From positions 13,097-77,096 of the forward strand of contig BQKZ01002903.1 of the NCBI GenBank assembly GCA_036244855.1: a stretch of DNA of 64,000 nt. Reading direction: 5' to 3'. Numbering within the stretch: position 1 is the first letter of the stretch; each line of letters starts with the position of its first letter. Shown here piece by piece: positions 57,101 to 61,300 of this stretch. The stretch is from Temnopleurus reevesii. Lineage: Eukaryota > Echinodermata > Echinoidea > Temnopleuroida > Temnopleuridae. The notes under the pieces are model-generated. The model saw only the letters and a program-made list of their open reading frames with translations. It was not told the origin of the DNA and made no database searches. The position numbers and the translations under genes were made by a program.

Positions 57101-58341
57101 GTTATATATATGTAAATTGATGTATGCGACCTTTCCTACCAGATCAAACGTAGTTCTCTTTTGATTTTGTAGAGCGTGTTCCACTTGGAGGCTTTTATAG
57201 CACTTTGTAGGACTGTCAAATCTATCTGAATTTGATTGTAACAAAAAATGTGACTTAATTTTTGTTTTTTAAAGTTTGTTTGTTGTAAGTATAAAGGTCC
57301 TTTGCAGCTTCTTTAAATTCCAGGTTATAAATGTTGAAACAACTTGATTGGGGATTCATGTAAAAAAAAAAAAAAGAAGTACAACTCTTGGGAAAACTCT
57401 CATCAGGAATTGAAATACGATTTGTAGGCTTACAGCGAGTGGGGCTGAAAGAGAGCCTCATGTAATGGACTGGAGTGTTCATCTTCATAGCAGGTTCAAA
57501 GGCCAACATGTGCTATGATATATAGGCAACAACAAAAAGAGGTAATACAAACTGTTGTAGAATGAAATCAATGAAGTTGGTCTCTCCCTAAAGCGGCACA
57601 TGCACGTGGAGGCGCCGAGTTGTGTGGTGGTCGTAACTCTCGCCTTTCAACTAGAGGGTCGTAGGTTCGAATCCTACCCATGGCGTAAATTTCTTTCAGC
57701 AAGAAATTAATCCCCATTGCGCTGCACTCAACCCAGGTGAGGTGAATGGGTACCTGGCAGGAATATTTATTCTTTGAAATGCCAAGTGCCCCGTGAATGG
57801 CTGCCAGGCTAAAGCCAGGGTAATAATAATGTAAAGCGCCTTGAGCACTCAGCAGAGTGGATACATGCGCTATATAAATTGCATCTATTATTATCTAAAT
57901 TTTGCGAGAAGACCAAAATCATAAAAATGATACGTATACAAAATCAGGACCATTCGTGAATTCATTTGTGTTTCCAAAATTTATGCAACTGAAAATAGCT
58001 GATTTATTTACAAACCTTTATGAAACTAAAATTCACCAGGTTTGCTGCTCAGTGAGATGACAGCTTTGATGATTTTTATTTCAGATTTTAAAAATGTGAC
58101 TTACCCTTATACCAGCATGACTAAGCGGTCGTCTCCTAATATAGTCATCTTTACTCCGCCTCCTATCAAGCTCCTCCAAGATGTCACTGGACGGCATGAT
58201 GTCATTGGCTGATGATAACCTCTTGACCTGTGGATGTGGGCGGAATTCTTTTGATGCCTTGTTGGAGTTGTTGAGTAGTAGGTTTACAGTGTCTGTGGAG
58301 AGGGGTAGGGCAGCTGGGCTGGGCAAGGAGGAGTCGGATCT
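10951..58341 (-). CDS. CDK14: PFTAIRE cyclin-dependent kinase (CDK14/15-like), 5'-partial, ten exons
   Basis: Ser/Thr protein kinase of the CDK14/CDK15 (PFTAIRE; fly Eip63E) family. In vertebrates CDK14 works with membrane-bound cyclin Y and phosphorylates the Wnt co-receptor LRP6; that role is family knowledge, not visible here. Chain: 58341-58105, 24725-24634, 24114-23940, 7222-7036 (or its truncated copy 19614-19451), 19029-18909, 13387-13294, 12875-12757, 12374-12326, 11904-11814, 11015-10951. Lengths sum to 1230 bp = 409 residues plus TGA, with every junction in phase. Visible motifs: Gly-rich loop [10 protein letters not shown] (residues 96-105), PFTAIRE (130-136), HRDLKPQN (209-216), DFG (229-231), WYRPPD, and a C-lobe ending in FSDLPP. 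The VAIK lysine reads Asn119. The N-terminus continues outside the window. CDK14 versus CDK15 cannot be settled by eye; invertebrates may have one gene for both. Confidence 0.9.
11458..11640. repeat. (CAT)n microsatellite, 21 perfect units then degenerate
   Basis: Perfect from 11458 to 11520, then interrupted ATC/ACC triplets to about 11640. It keeps several frames open on both strands and yields meaningless poly-Ile, poly-Met and poly-Asp frames. Confidence 0.95.
11658..11775. repeat. Small imperfect inverted repeat
   Basis: TTTGCCACAGAAAACTCT on the left and the inverted TTTGCCTTAGAAAACTCT at the right end flank about 80 bp, between the (CAT)n tract and exon 9. It looks like a short MITE; no target duplication recognised. 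Confidence 0.4.
11814..11904 (-). CDS. CDK14: CDK14-like exon 9: end of the kinase domain
   Basis: 91 bp; acceptor TTTTCAG, donor CCTG|GTGAG. Encodes [20 protein letters not shown] and [11 protein letters not shown]. The conserved Arg of subdomain XI (RKRIS) and the HEYFSDLPP-like ending identify the close of the CDK14/15 kinase domain. Confidence 0.9.
12326..12374 (-). CDS. CDK14: CDK14-like exon 8
   Basis: 49 bp; acceptor TTTTTCAG, donor CAG|GTAAAT. Encodes [16 protein letters not shown], matching the PEAEDLASQML helix of the kinase C-lobe. One copy in the window. Confidence 0.85.
12757..12875 (-). CDS. CDK14: CDK14-like exon 7: C-lobe, [10 protein letters not shown] segment
   Basis: 119 bp; acceptor ACCTGCAG, donor AAG|GTGTGT. 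Encodes [20 protein letters not shown] then [19 protein letters not shown]. VLGTPxExTWxGV is conserved in CDK14/15; the second half is family-variable. Ends with two bases of the Ser codon completed by the exon at 12374. Confidence 0.9.
13294..13387 (-). CDS. CDK14: CDK14-like exon 6: C-lobe, CMGC region
   Basis: 94 bp; acceptor TTCTGCAG, donor AAG|GTATGC. Completes the Trp codon of exon 5 and encodes [20 protein letters not shown] then [11 protein letters not shown]. It matches GVGCIFVEMIQGVAAFPG in vertebrate CDK14. Three differences from the left copy, all synonymous. Confidence 0.9.
16234..16276 (-). CDS. Candidate small first coding exon (right copy)
   Basis: Identical to 3687-3729, including the GTAAGAG donor and the upstream stop. 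It lies in the nearly invariant part of the duplicated block. Confidence 0.3.
16740..17100 (-). promoter_or_regulatory. CpG-containing, promoter-like block in intron 5 (right copy)
   Basis: Same boxes as at 4190-4550. The only clear difference is a 5-bp deletion near 16863. Confidence 0.35.
18909..19029 (-). CDS. CDK14: CDK14-like exon 5: activation segment
   Basis: 121 bp; acceptor CCCACAG, donor TG|GTAAG. Encodes [19 protein letters not shown] followed by [19 protein letters not shown] and DIW. This is the T-loop and P+1 region; [23 protein letters not shown] is the hallmark of PFTAIRE kinases. It differs from the copy at 6360-6480 at five bases, all synonymous. Confidence 0.9.
19451..19614 (-). 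CDS. CDK14: CDK14-like exon 4, second copy, truncated at the join
   Basis: Matches 7036-7199 with two differences in 164 bases, both synonymous (Ala GCT/GCG, Leu CTA/CTG). The donor is intact. The exon stops at an unknown base (19615), after which the sequence is unrelated, so the first 23 coding bases and the acceptor are missing. This points to a contig join rather than a biological breakpoint. Confidence 0.85.
19616..20624. other. Unassigned sequence between a contig join and a LINE
   Basis: Not related to the intron upstream of exon 4 in the left copy (7223 onward), which supports a misjoin at 19615. No coding exon, RNA gene or clear repeat recognised. Confidence 0.4.
20625..22285 (-). 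mobile_element. 5'-truncated non-LTR retrotransposon (CR1/Rex1/Jockey-type)
   Basis: The minus strand encodes about 215 residues of reverse transcriptase in 22250-21600: [34 protein letters not shown] and the catalytic FADD. Just upstream the frame continues as ISKLLEK but is shifted by one base in an A-run near 22255, so the ORF is broken; homology stops near 22285. The N gap removes the middle. 20847-20625 looks like the 3' UTR, ending in an ATCTGAATCTGAA repeat tail. Dead copy. Confidence 0.85.
20848..21599. other. Assembly gap (752 N)
   Basis: Run of unknown bases. Single unknown bases also occur at 8281, 19615 and 23350. Open frames that cross the gap are artefacts. Confidence 1.
22288..22680. 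mobile_element. Probable non-autonomous element with AAAACG-rich inverted ends
   Basis: The left end (22291-22323) has GTCAAAACGACCCC and GCTAAAACTTTCCCC. The right end (22638-22674), inverted, has GGTCAAAACTTCCCC and CGTCAAAACGTCC. Both ends are built from the same short motifs in opposite orientation around an A-rich centre. It abuts the 5' limit of the neighbouring LINE. Family not recognised. Confidence 0.45.
23136..23370 (+). mobile_element. Reverse transcriptase fragment of a second LINE type (I/Nimb-like)
   Basis: The plus strand encodes [19 protein letters not shown], then after shifts in an A-run, [24 protein letters not shown] and [19 protein letters not shown] and LENGIPQGS are hallmark RT blocks, different from the FLDFSKAFD type nearby. 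At least one stop and frameshifts; cut by the unknown base at 23350. Confidence 0.75.
23940..24114 (-). CDS. CDK14: CDK14-like exon 3: beta-3 strand and PFTAIRE helix, Lys replaced by Asn
   Basis: 175 bp; acceptor TTTCAG, donor GTG|GTAGGT. Encodes [15 protein letters not shown], then [20 protein letters not shown] and ends in FVFEYV. The PFTAIRE signature, including the alpha-C Glu136, is exact. The VAIK-motif lysine, present as VALK in human CDK14, reads Asn: AAT at 24087-24089. AAT differs by one base from either lysine codon, so a sequencing error, a polymorphism or a fixed change are all possible. The window has only one copy of this exon. Confidence 0.9.
24634..24725 (-). CDS. CDK14: CDK14-like exon 2: start of the kinase domain, Gly-rich loop
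   Basis: 92 bp between TTTGCAG and AG|GTAAGG; enters in phase 0 and leaves with two bases of a split Ser codon. Encodes [14 protein letters not shown] and then [35 protein letters not shown] is the matching stretch of vertebrate CDK14. The loop keeps all its glycines, so nucleotide-phosphate contacts look intact even though the lysine in the next exon is changed. Confidence 0.9.
24885..25070 (+). mobile_element. Retroposon 3' end with (AAT)n tail
   Basis: A stretch ending in TAACTGTTTTGAATTGCCAA, then AAATAAT and a dozen AAT units (25015-25046), partly inverted just after (ATTATTATT). This resembles the 3' tails of LINE/SINE copies; no coding part is visible. Confidence 0.5.
25071..33092. 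other. Long intron, no further exon recognised
   Basis: Unique AT-rich sequence between exon 2 and the alternative first exon. A degenerate direct repeat of about 101 bp lies at 28720-28893 within the longest minus-strand frame here (28709-29092). A purine-rich tract lies at 28250-28375. No RNA gene or protein similarity seen. Confidence 0.5.
28720..28893. repeat. Two-unit degenerate direct repeat, about 101 bp
   Basis: GATGGATCATAAACTTAAC at 28720 and GATTGATCATAAACTAAAC at 28821 start two similar stretches. In minus-strand frame they give [11 protein letters not shown] and [11 protein letters not shown], so the 127-codon open frame contains an internal repeat. No known protein recognised; coding is doubtful. 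Confidence 0.5.
33093..33230 (-). CDS. CDK14: Candidate alternative first coding exon of the CDK14-like kinase
   Basis: An ATG at 33230 (A at -3) with an in-frame TAA four codons upstream opens 46 codons ending at a near-perfect donor, CAAG|GTAAGC. The donor phase is 0, exactly that required by the exon at 24725. The predicted peptide is basic (start [15 protein letters not shown], then [13 protein letters not shown] and a CKKKHYGR patch). A second in-frame ATG lies at 33200. Spliced to the next nine exons it gives 376 residues, with this segment replacing the longer Ser-rich linker. Vertebrate CDK14 also uses alternative 5' exons. The join is inferred from phase and position only; this could instead be the first exon of another transcript. 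Confidence 0.55.
33435..33564 (-). promoter_or_regulatory. Possible promoter of the alternative first exon
   Basis: Upstream of the 33230 start codon on the minus strand there is a CCAAT box (33560-33564) and, about 90 bp further on, TATATAG (33464-33470). This spacing suits a start site near 33435 and a 5' leader of about 200 nt. A second TATAAATA lies at about 33653-33660. Such motifs are common in AT-rich DNA, so this is only a pointer. Confidence 0.3.
33600..39046. other. Long intron upstream of the alternative first exon
   Basis: AT-rich, no exon recognised. Contains a two-unit degenerate tandem repeat at about 35510-36630, a C-run near 35750, and otherwise unremarkable sequence. Confidence 0.5.
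35510..36630. repeat. Two-unit degenerate tandem repeat, about 560 bp
   Basis: ACACAGTAGCTAGATAGGAA at 35521 and ACACATTAGCTACATAGGAA at 36078 open the units. Both then have an AGGGGAATC/CGGGATTCC segment followed by CAGATACAA-like sequence. GTTCAGGGGAATC at about 35932 pairs with GTTTTAGGGGAATC at about 36533, each followed by ACATTTCACAAC. Old duplication, function unknown. Confidence 0.55.
39047..39112. repeat. Poly(A) run, 66 bp, followed by (GA)n
   Basis: Uninterrupted A from 39047 to 39112, then GAGAGAGA. It lies directly before a MITE. No retroposon body recognised upstream, so it is best read as a homopolymer tract; its length may be inaccurate. Confidence 0.9.
39129..39303. mobile_element. 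MITE with about 55-bp imperfect terminal inverted repeats
   Basis: Starts CAGGGCGGTGTTTCACCAAG and ends with its exact inverse. The arms continue with TTACGCACAACTTTACGTTC matched by TTACGCACGACTTCACGTTC, so most of its 175 bp can fold into a hairpin. No coding capacity. The target duplication is unclear, so the superfamily is left open. Confidence 0.85.
39950..40970. repeat. Degenerate tandem repeats with a CRE-like octamer
   Basis: Two old copies, about 640 bp apart: an AGCAGAGTGAGGTT/AGCAGACTGAGGTT segment (about 40208 and 40838) leads to TGACGTCA (40266-40273) and TGACATCA (40903-40910). A third related stretch has TGACGTCA at 38699-38706. No coding potential. Confidence 0.5.
43196..43569. 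mobile_element. GC-rich MITE with 27-bp terminal inverted repeats, TA flanks
   Basis: Arms 43196-43222 and 43543-43569 match at 24 of 27 positions (ATACCGTACGAGG.. and its inverse), each ending in TTTCCGGCC. A third GGCCGGAAAC lies inside at about 43372. A TA at each end may be the target duplication. The interior is rich in GCGCGC and far more GC-rich than its surroundings. The open frames inside it are accidental. Confidence 0.8.
44720..44800 (-). mobile_element. 3' end of a minus-strand SINE/LINE with (TTA)n tail
   Basis: On the minus strand AAGCGCTATATAAAAGCCG is followed by TTCATTATTATTATTATTA. The AGCGC..TATATAAA motif also ends the tRNA-derived SINE at 57605-57895, so they may share a 3' end. 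Body not recognised. Confidence 0.55.
45441..45463 (+). repeat. G23 homopolymer
   Basis: Directly after CCCC. It could form a G-quadruplex on the plus strand. Similar but shorter G runs occur at 5881-5893 (after T10) and 18665-18681, at non-equivalent places in the two copies of the duplicated block. Confidence 0.9.
45848..46026. mobile_element. MITE with about 40-bp near-perfect inverted repeats and AATA target duplication
   Basis: Both ends, read inward, begin AACACGATATAAACTATTTT and continue CGAAAAGTTAA, then (A/G)TCGAAC(G/A)CA. AATA flanks both sides (45844-45847 and 46027-46030). 179 bp, no ORF. The ends are so similar that the insertion is probably young. Confidence 0.85.
46790..46970. 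mobile_element. MITE family A, copy 1
   Basis: Begins AGGGGTGTTGTTCAACATCA and ends, inverted, TAGGGAAGTGTTGCTCAAAAG. Sub-terminal CAACTGCAA/TTGCAGTTGA motifs face each other. The interior carries TTGCGCAAGG and CGCGCATG, GC-rich against its surroundings. Same family as 55525-55690. Confidence 0.75.
48175..48298 (+). mobile_element. L2/CR1-type retroposon 3' end
   Basis: Ends CAATAAACATTGAATTGAATTG, a tail type typical of L2/CR1 families in marine invertebrates, after ATTAAGCCTCCTGGCTGCAA, which forms a small hairpin. Only the 3' end is recognisable. Confidence 0.6.
48300..48660 (-). CDS. Protein-like fragment, beta-propeller-like pattern (unrecognised)
   Basis: A 112-codon minus-strand frame with alternating hydrophobic strands: [20 protein letters not shown], then [18 protein letters not shown]. 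After MQT there is a plausible donor (ACAG|GTAAAT at about 48564), so only 48565-48638 might be exon, although the frame stays open beyond. No clear acceptor upstream. It may be a fragment of a WD/NHL-like gene together with 49971-50160. Coding is uncertain. Confidence 0.25.
49971..50160 (-). CDS. Protein-like fragment ending at a good splice donor (unrecognised)
   Basis: A minus-strand frame with [15 protein letters not shown], then [19 protein letters not shown] and YLLPTKLQ, followed by a CAG|GTAAAT donor. The [16 protein letters not shown] strand-turn-strand pattern resembles a propeller blade, as does the fragment 1.4 kb downstream. A possible acceptor is weak. Either an exon of a nested gene or a remnant of one. 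Confidence 0.3.
52476..52649. mobile_element. TA-flanked MITE, pogo/Tigger-like ends
   Basis: CAGGTAACTCTGCCTAAGTC at one end and the inverse CAGTCAACTCTGCCTAAGTC at the other, both between TA dinucleotides. Internal GTCGA-containing motifs recur four more times in both orientations. The CAGT(C)AAC..CTAAGTCGA ends and TA target recall pogo/Tigger-type short elements; assignment by pattern only. Confidence 0.75.
53036..54107. repeat. Tandem repeat, about 600-bp units
   Basis: GGTATCACGCAACCCTTG at 53041 and at 53640 begin two units whose first 470 bp are alike throughout (CAGCTTGAAGATGCA.., GCATGGGGTTCGTGC.., GCGAAATTAAT..). The segment 53508-53639 recurs at 54623-54767, so the array once continued; an inserted element now splits it. 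More degenerate relatives run on to about 55500. Confidence 0.85.
54108..54618. mobile_element. TTAA-target transposon (piggyBac-type MITE), 511 bp
   Basis: Inserted at TTAA (54104-54107), duplicated at 54619-54622. Inverted ends AGCC.AATGTATAGTTTTGG and AGCCCAAGTATAGTTTTGG, about 25 bp. The neighbouring tandem unit at 53495-53520 preserves the empty site with one TTAA, matching both flanks. TTAA targeting is the piggyBac hallmark, though the ends do not begin with the common CCC. No transposase encoded. Confidence 0.9.
54768..55524. repeat. Degenerate continuation of the tandem array
   Basis: Repeated phrases at irregular spacing: TTGACCACTGA/TTGACCATTGACTGTATC, ATCATTACC(A/G)TAATGGAC, CCTCAAACCTTTCATGGTA. 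They match parts of the 600-bp units to the left and represent older decayed units of about 200-320 bp. Confidence 0.6.
55525..55690. mobile_element. MITE family A, copy 2
   Basis: Begins AAGGGTGTTGTTCAAAATCA and ends, inverted, TAAGGGGGTGCTGTTCAAAAG. It shares the CAACTGCAACTTGC and GCGCGCAT motifs of 46790-46970. It sits at the end of a degenerate tandem array. Confidence 0.75.
56585..56880 (-). mobile_element. tRNA-derived SINE, copy 1
   Basis: On the minus strand a tRNA-like head (A-box region GTGGTGTAGTGGTTTGGAC, B-box GTTGGAATC) leads to GCAAGAAATTTACCCAT, then TGCACTCAACCCAGGTGAGG and GGGTACC. This order matches the SINE at 57605. The 3' part is diverged. It faces the next copy, the two making an inverted pair about 720 bp apart. 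Confidence 0.8.
57605..57895 (+). mobile_element. tRNA-derived SINE, copy 2 (best preserved)
   Basis: Head: GTTGTGTGGTGGTCGTAACT with perfect B-box GGTTCGAATCC (57664-57674). Body: TTTCAGCAAGAAATTAATCC, CTGCACTCAACCCAGGTGAG, GGGTACCTGGCAGGAAT. Tail: AAAGCGCCTTGAGCAC and GCGCTATATAAAT, then TTATTAT. A tRNA head plus the AGCGC..TATATAAA tail indicates a SINE mobilised by a partner LINE. It is not a functional tRNA: the acceptor arms do not pair well. Confidence 0.85.
57896..58104. other. Intron between SINE and exon 1
   Basis: Ordinary AT-rich intron downstream of the exon donor at 58104; no feature recognised. Confidence 0.5.
58105..58341 (-). CDS. CDK14: CDK14-like exon 1 of the visible chain (N-terminal linker)
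   Basis: 79 codons, phase 0 at both ends, between a TTTTGCAG acceptor and a GGGTAAGT donor. It encodes the Ser/Arg-rich, probably disordered region before the kinase domain. A short segment, [10 protein letters not shown], resembles the QVKRVHSEN stretch that precedes the kinase domain in vertebrate CDK14. The exon opens with an acceptor rather than a start codon, so at least one further 5' exon should lie to the right of it. I could not identify one in 58342-64000. Confidence 0.8.
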
Positions 58342-61300
58342 CTGCAAAAGAGAAATTTTTTTTTTTAATATGAATCTCTCATGATAACCATTACACAGAA
58401 TATCATATACTTCAAAAGGGCCAATTTACATAAAATTTGCGAATTGTAGACTTAGCCATGTAATAATTATCTTTTAATCATGTGACTATCCGTCGTACTA
58501 GCGATCGTGAATGCTCACTCCAAATGAAAAATGTGAAAGTTAGAAAGACAGTGAAAAGGAGAAGAAATGTTGTTTTACTTGGAAACACAGACCATACAAA
58601 AATTTAAACATTGTTTATAATAATTATGAAAGCGTCTTGAGCTGTAACCAACCTCCTTCACGCCCGAACATTGATCATATGTAAAATGATTCATTTCCCT
58701 TTTCTCTTTGAATTCATGATTGCTGTTTTGAAAATACCTGAAGCAATTTTCACAGGTTTTTTTTAAACAGACAAACAGAAAAAAGCACAGCACAGATACT
58801 GTGTTAATATTTCCAAGATTAAGGCTGCAACAAAAGGACTCTTTTTCATATGAATCACATATTAAAAGAGAAATATTTTTATTACAAAATAACAGTTCCC
58901 AACAAATCGTCCGATGCTCCACATCTACATGAAATGCTTGATAAAGCAGACAAAGAAAAACAAAATGGGAAGGCTTTCAATTCATGTATTAACCTACATT
59001 CCTCAATACACTTTTGTAGATGTGTAGAATACAGGCCATGGTACTATATCATGTTAAGACAAGAGCGAACGTGATTGGAATATTCTAGAACTGAGAGAGT
59101 TGCCAGGGTGACAACCAAATGAAAGATGGTAAATTGTCAGAAATGTATAACGCAAGATATGAGAGAGATGAAAAGTGAGTGAGGAGAGGGAGAACGCAGG
59201 ATAATAGGGATTGGGAAGGGGATAGAAAGCAATAAAATAGAAATATCCAGAGAGAAAGAGAAAAAGAGAATGTTTTGACAAACAAGATTGGTATAGAAAG
59301 ACACACAAAAAGAAAATGAGACAGGCAGCGAGAAGGAAGGAAGAGAGATAGCTATACAGACAAGATAAACAGTCACAGGTAAACAGACAAAGATATATAA
59401 AGATCCATCTGCATTTAGATTAATGGATTCCAATTCAGCCAATATTGATCTCCCTCTCAAATGGAAAAGCCCTTCAAAAATGAGGTTCGTTGTTACATTT
59501 ATCACGAAGAAAATATATCACACACAATACAAAAATCAGCTGTTTTTCACATCACTACTCGCACTAAATATGGGTCTTTAGATTGGAGACAAGTATTTAT
59601 TGTACAATCAAAATAAATATTTCCTGTCATATTGTTATTATTAAGATTAAATTATATTGTTATTAATATGATTAAAACTATCTGCTCAATTCAGATTGGA
59701 ATTTAGAATTTATTAATTTGAATGTCATCGACATATACAGCCAAAATTTTGTTCTGATTGTCACAGAGAATCTAAGTACTTGTGAATTATTGAAAACAAA
59801 ATCCTGAATGTATTCATGTCACGTCCATGACCCCTTTACAAATTCATGGCAGGTCTACCACACACAACATTTCATACAACACATATGACAAATTTGATAG
59901 ACCCACAGATTTCCATGGTCATATATGTCCCATTCTAAACATCATTTAAATGTCATTTACATGTGAAAACACAAACTTCTGTATATATGGGCTCTTTAAG
60001 ATATGGCCAAACACTTTATGCAAAATGCTTGTTGGCTGCTTTTCAGTTTCATGCTGAGAAAAAATCTGTCCTAAAAACATGATTTATACCACCTTGCATA
60101 GTCATAACACATGCATCTTTATATTGAAATATCACATCCTGTCTGAGAGCAAGATAATCACTCAGAGTTACAAAGATTTAACTTGTCACCATCTAGGCAT
60201 CCAGTTCATTATCCACCCAACAGCGATTCTACCGCTGAAACAATGTACAGGCGTTCAACATGAATTCAATTACAGCGACAACATTTCAAATCTAATGGCA
60301 TGTGAATTTATCACCTCAAGCTCCCGCCTCAGATGCATCCACTACCCTAGTCATCTCGTAAACATTTTCTCCCTTCAGTCATTTTGGTAGCGTGACCTAG
60401 CTGATGACTTCCCTTACGCCTGCTGCTGATGATCTCAATCTGTCAGATATATTACTGTCCTGGAGGAGAAAGCATCAATAAAAGCAAGAATATCGGGCAG
60501 AGAAGGTCCGCGGCCTAGTGGTATGCAGTGAGGCATGATAGGCAATGCCCATGGTGAATGAGGCATGCTTTTGAATGGTGGCGCATCAAGAAGGAGGGGA
60601 ATTACGATCCCTGCCCCTTCCTATTGGTAGCCAGTGCCTGTCTCCTTGGAAGCATTGTGATGTAGTTTTTCTGATGCTTGATTTTCAACCATTTTTCTGA
60701 TGCTTGATTTTCAACCAGAGGATCAGAGATTCAAACCCCATGCATAGATTTAATTCCCATCAGCAGAAAAATCATCCACATCATCCTGCACTCAACCCAT
60801 GTGTAATTGGGTCTCTGGCCGAATGTTTAACATATTTATAAGCCGGTAGCTCGGTACCTATCATAGGACGCTGAATGCTAAGTTTCCAAGGTACATAGAT
60901 TTCTTTTCCATTTGTTTTAAGATGGTAATTTTGTGGCAATACCTCCAACATTTTACTCATTTGACACTGTCCAAGAGAGTAAAAGACCACTTATTTCATG
61001 GCTAGTATACTTTGCATGTCACACCATGATAAATTTCATACCTTTCAGAACACCATATCCTTTTACATTTATGGATCCTGGATACGCCATTACTTGGCAG
61101 TCCATGTCTACAGGTAGCCATTAAAATCAAAACTGTAGAATGCTATGATGAACACTAATGTCCATCAGAATGCTATTAGATTCCGCTTATAGACTTTAAC
61201 AAGCCTTGAATCGTTGGATCATTACTAGATGCTTGTGCAAGAAAAAAGAAATTGTTTGGTTGCCGCAACCAACCGACCCTTTACTCATTCATATTTTGTT

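Noticed and set aside
57605..57680. Functional tRNA gene
   Set aside because: The B-box is perfect but the arms do not pair properly, and SINE body and tail follow; two more copies in the window share that body.
58575..58922. 115-codon minus-strand Cys/Phe-rich frame
   Set aside because: No similarity recognised, no matching splice sites, mixed low-complexity composition; it could not be linked to the kinase.
59054..59505. Leu/Phe/Ser-rich frames on the minus strand
   Set aside because: Purine-rich low-complexity DNA on the plus strand gives membrane-like peptides by chance; no start or splice context.
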